DNA of 5,216 bases from an uncultured Verrucomicrobiota bacterium. GTDB lineage: Bacteria; Verrucomicrobiota; Kiritimatiellia; RFP12; UBA1067. A program made the translations under genes and the position numbers. Position 1 is the stretch's first letter; every line of letters begins with the position of its first letter. Below are positions 1 through 5,216 of the stretch, one piece after another. The notes beneath the pieces are model-generated. The model searched no databases. It saw only the letters and a list, made by a program, of their open reading frames with translations, and had not been told where the DNA came from. The DNA is taken from positions 1 to 5,216 of the forward strand of contig CAMOHV010000129.1 in NCBI GenBank assembly GCA_946615275.1, written 5' to 3'.

Positions 1-2
1 GG

Positions 3-1961
3 ATACTGGACTTCCTGAAGCGGCCATCCACGCGCGCGTTTCTGGCGTTCGCGGCTGTGTACGCCGTCGCGATGGCGGCGATATTCTGGGGGACGTGGTC
101 GCTGGACCGCGCGCCGATCGAGCCGGACAACCCCACGACCTATCCCGTCGACCACGCGGCCAAGTGGCTCGCCACGCTCCTCGCCGGCGGCAACTTCGTC
201 CCCGGCGACCTGCGCAATCTCGTGGGCAGCCCCTATTTCTGGCAGGAGCTCCAGTATGCCGTGCCGTGCTTTCTTGCCGCGCTCGGGATGGTGTTCTACC
301 TGCGCGGGCGCGGTCTTTCGCTCCTCGCCTCGTATGGCGCTGGCGCGGCGTACGGGCTCATGGGCTACAACATCACGCTCTTTTCGGCCGGGCATCTTGG
401 CTGGTTCGTGTGGCTCACGTACGGCCCGTTCGCGTTCGGCCTCATAGACCGCGCCGTCCGGAAGGGGAAGTGGCTCAACTGGGCGCTTCTTGGGGCGGTG
501 CTCGCGTGGGCCAGCGCGCGCCAGCCCGATCTGTGGCTTCTCTTCACGCTTCTCTCGTTCTTCTACGGCATCTGGTGCGTGGCCGTGAACCGCAGATTCG
601 CCTCGCCCCGGATGTGGATCGGGGTGTGCGTGACCGCCGCCGCGCTCTTCGTCTGCGGCTGGCCGCAGCTCAAGCGCGCCATCTTCACCGAGACCGCCAA
701 CCGCGACAAGCAGATCGCGGGCGTCTCCGGCAAGGCCGCCGCCGATCCCGAATCCGGCAAGGCGCGCTCAAAGGAGGAGGAGGCCAAGCGCTGGGATTTC
801 TGCACGAGCTGGTCCCTGCCGCCGGACGAGCTCGTCGAGTTCTTCTCGGCCTCGCCGAAGGGCGATTCGAGCGATCCGCGCGTCAGCCCCGTGAACCGCT
901 ACAAGGGGCGCATCGGGCAGCGCGTGACGATCCCCGAGGGGCAGCGCGCCCGCGATCCATCCAGCGGAAGGATAATCAACGGCGGCGAGGTGGTGTACAT
1001 CCCGTACAGGCAGCATTCGCTCTATTTCGGGCTCGTGACATGTCTGCTCGCACTGGCGGGTGTGTTTTCGCCGATATTGCGGCGATTCGGCGGCGGGCGC
1101 GCGGGGCGCGCGACCTTGCCGGCGGGCGATTCCGCGGCGGTCGCGGGGCGACCACCCTGTCAGGGGGGCGATCCGGCCTGTGATCGCGATGTGTGGTTCT
1201 GGACTGCTGCTGCCGCTGTGTGCGTCCTCTGCTCTTTGGGCGGCTTCACGCCGTTCTATCGTCTTGTGTACGCGCTTCCGCTGGGCGACTACATACGCTG
1301 CCCGGTGAAGTTCGTCCATCTCCTGGAGTTCGCCGCCGCCGCGCTCGCCGGATTCGGGATCGAGGCAATCCTCGGCGCGGCCGGGCGGAAGGGCTGGGCG
1401 AAGGCGGCGGCGTATGCGCTAGCCGCGCTGGCGCTTGTGAACGTGGTGGACCTCGCGCGCGTGGATCGGCGTTTCCTTGCCGTCGAGGACGTCTCCTTCG
1501 TCCGCGCCCCGAACGCCGCCGCAGAGGCCATCGGCAAGGCCGGCGGCGGCAAGGTGTTCGTGGCCGTGGACCAAGGCGAGGGGCGCGACGCCATCGCGTC
1601 GTCCTTCGGCGCGCATCTCGTGCCGGCGGCGGAATTCAAGGACGCCCGCTTCGTCTTCGCGACGCAGCGGGGGCTTCAAACGGCGCCCGCCGTTGGCGAG
1701 GGCCTGCGTTCTGGGAAGCTCAAGATGCTTGGGGCGTATGCCTGGCAGAAGGAGAAGGGCATATACGCGGCTCCGCAGAACGCGGCCGCGGCGGCGCTTT
1801 TCCAGGTGGACGGCGTTCCGCCGCCCGCGCCGGAGCCTGCGCCCGCCCCCGATCGCCCTGCCCAGTTCTTCACATGGCTTTCGATCCTTGCTACATTCTC
1901 CATCCTCGGCTGGACGATATTCTCGGCCACCCGCCATCATCGCCCCGCCCTTGGTTCTTGA
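3..1961 (+). CDS. YfhO-like multi-pass membrane protein (5' partial)
   Basis: This is a large polytopic inner-membrane protein whose frame is open to the left edge, so the 5' end is missing. A GTG at 57 is a possible start, but it has no Shine-Dalgarno sequence and lies inside the first hydrophobic segment; upstream codons read LDFLKRPSTRAFLAFAA, so the true start is probably just outside. Counting from GTG 57, about ten membrane segments are visible, for example near residues 70-82, 88-108, 115-130, 141-152, 159-176, 187-201, 321-340, 379-397, 420-440 and 448-465. A soluble stretch follows (about 470-585), then a Pro/Ala-rich linker (587-601) and a last membrane segment (603-623). WSLPPDELVEFF (252-263), SLYFG (321-325) and IRCPVKFVHLLEF (413-425) resemble blocks I associate with the YfhO family. 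Those are GT-C-like proteins; Firmicute members are linked to teichoic-acid glycosylation, and the role here is unknown. A cytoplasmic loop at about 345-378 carries a repeat insertion, listed separately. The family call is moderate; that it is a membrane protein is certain. Confidence 0.8.
   Translation: MLDFLKRPSTRAFLAFAAVYAVAMAAIFWGTWSLDRAPIEPDNPTTYPVDHAAKWLATLLAGGNFVPGDLRNLVGSPYFWQELQYAVPCFLAALGMVFYLRGRGLSLLASYGAGAAYGLMGYNITLFSAGHLGWFVWLTYGPFAFGLIDRAVRKGKWLNWALLGAVLAWASARQPDLWLLFTLLSFFYGIWCVAVNRRFASPRMWIGVCVTAAALFVCGWPQLKRAIFTETANRDKQIAGVSGKAAADPESGKARSKEEEAKRWDFCTSWSLPPDELVEFFSASPKGDSSDPRVSPVNRYKGRIGQRVTIPEGQRARDPSSGRIINGGEVVYIPYRQHSLYFGLVTCLLALAGVFSPILRRFGGGRAGRATLPAGDSAAVAGRPPCQGGDPACDRDVWFWTAAAAVCVLCSLGGFTPFYRLVYALPLGDYIRCPVKFVHLLEFAAAALAGFGIEAILGAAGRKGWAKAAAYALAALALVNVVDLARVDRRFLAVEDVSFVRAPNAAAEAIGKAGGGKVFVAVDQGEGRDAIASSFGAHLVPAAEFKDARFVFATQRGLQTAPAVGEGLRSGKLKMLGAYAWQKEKGIYAAPQNAAAAALFQVDGVPPPAPEPAPAPDRPAQFFTWLSILATFSILGWTIFSATRHHRPALGS
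1097..1181 (+). repeat. In-frame 42-bp tandem duplication with hairpins, inside the membrane-protein gene
   Basis: Two adjacent copies of a 42-bp unit lie at 1098-1139 and 1140-1181, matching at 26 of 42 positions by my hand count. They encode RAGRATLPAGDSAA and VAGRPPCQGGDPAC, which share AGR, GD and a late Ala at the same register. Each copy opens with a perfect 6-bp stem around a GGG loop: GCGCGC/GCGCGC at 1097-1111 and GGTCGC/GCGACC at 1139-1153, again offset by exactly 42. The second copy also holds CCCTG-T-CAGGG (1155-1165). Codons such as TTG, CGA, CCA and TGT look unlike those of the flanking gene. The segment sits in a loop between two membrane helices, where extra residues would be tolerated. 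The repeat is directly visible; that it is an inserted mobile or palindromic element is inference. Confidence 0.6.
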
Positions 1962-1969
1962 CGTTCATC

Positions 1970-2033
1970 CTTTCAACTTTTCAACCCTTCAACCCTTCAA
2001 CTTTTCAACTTTTCAACCTTTCAACTTTTCAAC
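1970..2033 (+). repeat. Octamer tandem array, 8 x YYTTCAAC, filling the gap before ruvA
   Basis: Eight contiguous units of exactly eight bases fill 1970-2033. The CAAC and the preceding TT are invariant; only the first two pyrimidines vary, in the order CT, TT, CC, CC, TT, TT, CT, TT. The array occupies most of the 77-bp space between the membrane-protein stop (1961) and the ruvA ATG (2039). From 1964 to 2034 the + strand has no G at all, in sharp contrast to the GC-rich surroundings. Because eight is not a multiple of three, the array is free of stops in all + frames, while its complement (GTTGAARR) has TGA in every frame. It has no inverted symmetry and so is not a hairpin terminator. Its role is unknown: a simple-sequence repeat, a lineage-specific intergenic repeat, or a leader or Rho-loading element are all possible. 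Confidence 0.93.
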
Positions 2034-2038
2034 CGATC

Positions 2039-2632
2039 ATGATAGTGCATCTTAACGGAAAGCTTGTCGAAAAAGACATCACGCGCGTCGTCGTGGAATG
2101 CGGCGGCGTGGGGTATGAGGCGTCGATTCCGCTCTCGACCTTCGACCGTCTGCCCGCCGAGGGCGCGGACGTGAAGCTCTACACGTACCATGACGTGCGG
2201 GAGGACGCCGAGGCGCTGTACGGCTTCGCCACGGTGGCCGAGCGCGAGGTGTTCAAGCTTGTGACAACCGTCTCGGGCGTGGGGCCGAAGATCGCGCTTT
2301 CCGTCCTCTCGGGCCTCACCACCGGCGACCTGCAGCTCGCGATCTCGCAGGGCGACGTCAAGCGGCTTGCGTCCATAAAGGGCATAGGCAAGAAGACGGC
2401 CGAGAGGATAGTCGTGGACCTCAAGGACAAGATAAACCCGATAGAGGCGCTGGCGAACTCCACGGCGGCGTCGTCGCAGGCGCAGTCCAACGTCCTCCGG
2501 GACGCGATGCTTGCGCTCTCCGCGCTCGGCTTCAGCGAGGAGATTGCGCGCGCGAAGGTGCAGAGGGTGCTGGAGTCCGATCCCTCCGTGCAGGACACCG
2601 AGACGGTGGTGAAGCTCGCGCTCAAGGGCTGA
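2039..2632 (+). CDS. ruvA: Holliday junction branch migration protein RuvA
   Basis: RuvA binds four-way DNA junctions as a tetramer and recruits the RuvB motor to drive branch migration, with RuvC resolving the junction, in cytoplasmic recombinational repair. The 197-residue product has the family's normal length and layout. The N-terminal OB fold (about 1-63) begins MIVHLNGKLVEKD and contains CGGVGYE (21-27) and REDAEALYGF (54-63); Glu55 and Asp56 match the acidic pin of E. coli RuvA. Two helix-hairpin-helix motifs follow: VSGVGPKIAL (78-87) and IKGIGKKTAE (113-122). A Ser/Ala/Gln-rich linker (about 138-150) leads to the small C-terminal RuvB-contact domain (about 150-197), with ALSALGFSEEIA. 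ATG 2039 gives the standard N-terminus; the frame continues upstream through the octamer array, but that part is not RuvA-like. No Shine-Dalgarno sequence precedes this ATG. ruvB and ruvC, often neighbours, are absent from the window. Confidence 0.97.
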   Translation: MIVHLNGKLVEKDITRVVVECGGVGYEASIPLSTFDRLPAEGADVKLYTYHDVREDAEALYGFATVAEREVFKLVTTVSGVGPKIALSVLSGLTTGDLQLAISQGDVKRLASIKGIGKKTAERIVVDLKDKINPIEALANSTAASSQAQSNVLRDAMLALSALGFSEEIARAKVQRVLESDPSVQDTETVVKLALKG

Positions 2633-2671
2633 CCCGCGAATGCCTCGATAACGGCCAACAGTGAAAGACCA

Positions 2672-2685
2672 TTTCAACTTTCAAG
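2672..2685 (+). repeat. Degenerate TTTCAA pair upstream of the hydrolase gene
   Basis: TTTCAAC (2672-2678) is followed directly by TTTCAAG (2679-2685), echoing the octamer array 640 bases upstream but with a 7-base step and only two units. It sits within the 64-bp gap after ruvA and runs into the Shine-Dalgarno sequence of the next gene. It may be a decayed or nascent copy of the same repeat family; chance is also possible for so short a match. Confidence 0.4.
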
Positions 2686-2691
2686 AAAGGA
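2684..2691 (+). promoter_or_regulatory. Shine-Dalgarno sequence deciding the hydrolase start
   Basis: AGAAAGGA stands just ahead of three consecutive in-frame ATG codons at 2694, 2697 and 2700. Counted from the final A, the spacers are 2, 5 and 8 bases, so 2697 or 2700 is favoured over 2694. An upstream in-frame GTG at 2661 has no such sequence. CTTTC at 2678-2682 could pair with GAAAG at 2685-2689 over a 2-base loop, which would partly mask the site, but the stem is short. Confidence 0.65.
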
Positions 2692-2696
2692 TAATG

Positions 2697-3980
2697 ATGA
2701 TGAATAATGGAATCTCGACGAGGATTGTCGGCGAAAGCATGCGCGCATGCGCGCTCGTGGCCGCCCTGGCGGCCGTGCAGATGGCCTCCGCGCAGCTCAA
2801 GGCGAAGCCCGTGTGGGATCTCGCGAAGGACGCGGGGCCGATCTCGGCGCAGCTCAAGGAGAAGGGATGCGTCCCGCTCTCCACGGCGGCGCAGTTCGAG
2901 ATCCCGTGCGCGGCAATCCAGGACTTCTCCGTGTTCACCGTGCGCGCCAAGCTGCGGTTCGGCGAGGTGGAGGAACGCACGCAGATGAAGATCTTCGACC
3001 AGATAACGTCCGACGCCGGATGGTCGTTCTCGATCATGAACTTCGGGCGCGTGGGAAGCCCCATGACGCTCAACGTGAACGGCGTCGCCTACAACACGGG
3101 CTGGTTCCGCGCCAAGGCCGGCGAGACGCACACGTTCACCATCGCCGCCAAGAAGGGAATGGTGGTGGCGTACATGGACGACCGCGTGCTGAAGCGCTGC
3201 TTCACGGTGGTGACCCCGGCGTCCACGCCCATCAAGGTGGGCGGCGGCGGATCGGCGAACATGCCGGAGATGAAGGGCGTCGAGCTGCTTGAGCTGAAGA
3301 TATACGGGCCCAAGGAGGAGTTCTGGGCCAAGGGCGAACCGCGCGAATTCGCCGTGGGCTATAAGGGCGGCAAGGGCTGGATGGTGGCCGTGCCGGCGAA
3401 GGAGACCAAGAACCTGCCGCGCCTCCTCTACTACGGGGACTCCATCTCCCACGGCTACTCGGCGCCGCTCAACAAACTCCTCAAGGACAAGGCGTACCTC
3501 TACCACTGGAGCAACTTCGTGGGCGGGTTCTCCATCAACGAGAAGGCGTTCAACGACGTCGCCACGCTCGCGAAGTACGACATGATCGTCTTCAACAACG
3601 GCCTCCATTCCCTCCACTGGACGCCGGACAAGGCGACCGACGAGCAGATCGAGGGCGTGACGCGCGCGATCGTGCGCGCTTTCAAGAAGGGCGCGCCGCA
3701 GGCGAAGCTCGTGTGGCTCTCAACGACGCCGCACACGGCGAAGAGGGGCCCGGACGGCAAGGTGTCCGGCGTGGGCGAGAAGAACGCGATAGTTCAGCGC
3801 ATCAACACCATCGCCGCCAAGGTGATGAAGGAGGAGAACGTGGACGTGATAGACGGCTACGGGCTTCTCATCGGGCATCTCGACCTCGCCTCCGGCGACC
3901 AGTACCACTGGAGAGGCCCCGCCTACGAGATCCTCGCCAGGGCGATAGCCGAGAAGTTCCGCGAGGCGACGCGCCGATAG
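2697..3980 (+). CDS. Secreted LamG-like plus SGNH/GDSL hydrolase
   Basis: This is a predicted exported esterase-type enzyme. Residues count from ATG 2697, chosen from three tandem ATGs by Shine-Dalgarno spacing. The N-terminus has Arg9 and Arg16, a hydrophobic core ACALVAALAAVQMA (17-30) and a likely cleavage after ASA (30-32), so it is a type I signal peptide. Residues about 60-205 form a beta-rich region resembling a LamG/concanavalin A-like domain: FSVFTVRAKLRF, then GETHTFTIAAKKGMVVAYMD, IKVGGG and a closing VELLELKIYG. The SGNH domain runs from about 240 to 427. LLYYGDSIS holds the nucleophile Ser249; a Gly pair lies at 276-277; VFNNGLHSLH (298-307) supplies the Asn block; DQYHW gives Asp401 and His404 of the catalytic set. 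The NxGLH form is one I associate with SGNH enzymes of Planctomycetes and Verrucomicrobia. The substrate is unknown; carbohydrate ester removal is plausible. The stop codon touches the next gene's ATG. Four Cys remain in the mature part (58, 71, 168 plus none later being obvious partners), so disulfides are uncertain. Confidence 0.85.
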   Translation: MMNNGISTRIVGESMRACALVAALAAVQMASAQLKAKPVWDLAKDAGPISAQLKEKGCVPLSTAAQFEIPCAAIQDFSVFTVRAKLRFGEVEERTQMKIFDQITSDAGWSFSIMNFGRVGSPMTLNVNGVAYNTGWFRAKAGETHTFTIAAKKGMVVAYMDDRVLKRCFTVVTPASTPIKVGGGGSANMPEMKGVELLELKIYGPKEEFWAKGEPREFAVGYKGGKGWMVAVPAKETKNLPRLLYYGDSISHGYSAPLNKLLKDKAYLYHWSNFVGGFSINEKAFNDVATLAKYDMIVFNNGLHSLHWTPDKATDEQIEGVTRAIVRAFKKGAPQAKLVWLSTTPHTAKRGPDGKVSGVGEKNAIVQRINTIAAKVMKEENVDVIDGYGLLIGHLDLASGDQYHWRGPAYEILARAIAEKFREATRR

Positions 3981-5213
3981 ATGAACATCGCCATGATAGT
4001 CAAGGTGGCCGCGCGGGCCATCTGGCGGAACAAGACGCGCTCCGCCCTCACGATGCTGGGGATAATCTTCGGCATTGCGGCGGTGATCGTGGTGCTGGCG
4101 ATAGGCAAGGGCGCGAGCGCCAACATGGTGGCGCAGATCTCGAAGATGGGCGACAACGTGGTGATGATCTTCTCCGAGCAGCGCCACGCTGCGGCGGGCG
4201 TGCACGGGGGGGCGGGCGAAGGGCAGTCGCTCACGGCGTCCGACGGGCTCGCCATACGCCGCGAGCTCGCCCATCTCGTGAAGGCGGAGTCCCCCGAGGT
4301 GCGCACGCAGATGCAGGTGCTGCACGCCGACAAGAACTGGAACACCACCATCTACGGCTGCTCCACCGAGTTCCCGGTGATACGCAACTGGCAGGTGGGC
4401 GAAGGCGACTTCTTCACCGAGACCGAGGAGCGCCAGAGCGCGCGCGTCTGCGCGCTGGGGCGCACCGTGGCGAACAACCTCTTCCCCGGCGGCGACCCGA
4501 TCGGGCGCATGATCCGCATCGGCAACATGCCGTTCCGCGTGAAGGGGGTCATGGAGACGAAGGGCGTGGGCGGCATGGGCCAGGACCAGGACGACGCCGT
4601 CCTCGCGCCCTACACCACGGTCCGCCGCGTGCTGCAGGCCTCCACCTTCCCGGACAACGTGCGCCAGATAAAGCTCTCCCTCTACTCCATGGACCAGATC
4701 GAGGAGGCCAAGCGCGAGATAGGCGCGCTCCTCCGCCAGCGCCACCGCCTGGGCGACTCGGCCGACGACGACTTCCGCATCATCGACATGGCCGAGATCA
4801 CCTCCACCATGAGCGGCGTCTCCAACACCATGACGATACTTCTCGCGGCCGTGGCGGCGATTTCGCTCCTGGTGGGCGGCATCGGGATAATGAACATCAT
4901 GCTCGTCTCCGTGACGGAGCGCATAAGGGAGATCGGCCTCAGGATGGCGATCGGCGCGACGCCCGCGAACATCCTCGCCCAGTTCATACTGGAGGCCGTT
5001 CTGCTCTCGTCGCTTGGAGGCGGAGTGGGCGTGGCGATAGGCGTCTCGGGCGCGCAGTGGCTGGGCGGCTTGTTAGGCTGGCCGATACTCGTCGAGACGT
5101 CGTCCACGGCGGTGGCGTTCATGTTCTCCGCCTTCGTGGGGATGTTCTTCGGATTCTACCCCGCCTGGCGCGCCTCCAAGCTGAACCCGATCGACTGCCT
5201 GAGGTACGAGTGA
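3981..5213 (+). CDS. MacB-like ABC transporter permease (FtsX/MacB fold)
   Basis: This is a 410-residue inner-membrane permease of the MacB/FtsX-type (type VII) ABC family, which couples cytoplasmic ATP hydrolysis to periplasmic mechanical work such as export of peptides, toxins or lipoproteins. The N-terminus has amphipathic KVAARAIWRNKTRS, then membrane segment 1 (about 22-42). A periplasmic MacB_PCD-like domain follows (about 45-275), with GDPIGRMIRIGNMPFRVKGV at 171-190. Three C-terminal membrane segments of the FtsX domain lie at about 283-310, 333-357 and 374-394. ERIREIGLRMAIGAT (313-327) is the conserved cytoplasmic coupling region that contacts the ATPase, and FYPAWRASKLNP...LRYE is the usual C-terminus. 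Length is normal for a permease-only subunit; full MacB would carry a fused N-terminal ATPase, absent here. No ATPase or MacA-type adaptor gene is in the window. ATG 3981 abuts the preceding TAG; the only purine-rich match, GAGG at 3963-3966, is rather far, so translational coupling is likely. The substrate cannot be told. Confidence 0.93.
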   Translation: MNIAMIVKVAARAIWRNKTRSALTMLGIIFGIAAVIVVLAIGKGASANMVAQISKMGDNVVMIFSEQRHAAAGVHGGAGEGQSLTASDGLAIRRELAHLVKAESPEVRTQMQVLHADKNWNTTIYGCSTEFPVIRNWQVGEGDFFTETEERQSARVCALGRTVANNLFPGGDPIGRMIRIGNMPFRVKGVMETKGVGGMGQDQDDAVLAPYTTVRRVLQASTFPDNVRQIKLSLYSMDQIEEAKREIGALLRQRHRLGDSADDDFRIIDMAEITSTMSGVSNTMTILLAAVAAISLLVGGIGIMNIMLVSVTERIREIGLRMAIGATPANILAQFILEAVLLSSLGGGVGVAIGVSGAQWLGGLLGWPILVETSSTAVAFMFSAFVGMFFGFYPAWRASKLNPIDCLRYE

Positions 5214-5216
5214 CTG

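Noticed and set aside
768..1319. Long open frames on the minus strand (also 2622-3617 and 3720-4745)
   Set aside because: They lie opposite well-supported genes, give Arg/His-rich low-complexity proteins with no recognisable domain, and are typical shadows of GC-rich coding DNA.
1958..1986. TTGACG at 1958-1963 as a -35 box for ruvA
   Set aside because: The region about 17 bases downstream reads TCAACC, with no -10-like sequence, and the match overlaps the preceding stop codon.
1970..2033. CRISPR array
   Set aside because: The units are 8 bases with no spacers, so this is a plain tandem repeat.
2633..2696. Intrinsic terminator between ruvA and the hydrolase gene
   Set aside because: I found no GC-rich stem followed by a T run; only short AT-rich pairings are present.
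2737..2750. Perfect 14-bp palindrome GCATGCGCGCATGC at the start of the hydrolase signal peptide
   Set aside because: A palindrome of this length is expected by chance at a rate not far below one per window in GC-rich DNA, and it lies in coding sequence with no partner copy.
2739..2760. ATG at 2739 as the hydrolase start, giving a compact signal peptide
   Set aside because: The nearest purine-rich match (GAGGA, 2720-2724) is 14 bases away, whereas AGAAAGGA is well placed for ATG 2697 or 2700. The longer n-region is still acceptable.
4206..4212. Run of seven G in the permease gene as a phase-variable tract
   Set aside because: It encodes part of a Gly-rich periplasmic loop that is common in MacB-type proteins, and seven G in such GC-rich DNA is short for a contingency tract.

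Overview
The window is a GC-rich stretch of bacterial chromosome with four tightly packed genes, all on the + strand and with no convincing transcription terminator between them. Protein features point to a Gram-negative member of the PVC group (Verrucomicrobiota, Kiritimatiellota, Lentisphaerota or Planctomycetota). The clues are a secreted LamG-like plus SGNH hydrolase fusion, a MacB-type permease, heavy use of the Ile codon ATA despite high GC, and a CAAC-rich octamer array between genes. The phylum is inferred from style, not from a marker gene.

Layout. Positions 3-1961 hold a large YfhO-like polytopic membrane protein that is open at the left edge, so its true start lies outside. Within it, 1097-1181 is an in-frame tandem duplication of a 42-bp unit, and each copy opens with a 6-bp-stem hairpin. 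Positions 1962-2038 are an intergenic gap filled almost entirely by eight exact-period copies of an octamer, YYTTCAAC. Positions 2039-2632 are ruvA, complete, starting five bases after the array with no Shine-Dalgarno sequence. A 64-bp gap follows, holding a degenerate TTTCAA pair and a clear Shine-Dalgarno sequence. Positions 2697-3980 encode a secreted LamG-SGNH hydrolase. Positions 3981-5213 encode a MacB-like ABC permease whose ATG directly follows the hydrolase stop codon. Three bases remain after its stop.

How the genes relate. The hydrolase and the permease are almost certainly co-transcribed because there is no base between them. Both are envelope proteins, as is the YfhO-like protein, but no shared pathway can be shown. 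RuvA is a housekeeping recombination protein whose usual partners ruvB and ruvC are not here. The permease has no ATPase domain and no ATPase or adaptor gene in the window, so its partners must be encoded elsewhere, possibly just downstream.

I do not see a complete, defensible new system. The two signals that best reward a second look are the octamer array before ruvA and the hairpin-bearing 42-bp duplication inside the membrane-protein gene, where the two copies differ at stem positions in a compensating way.
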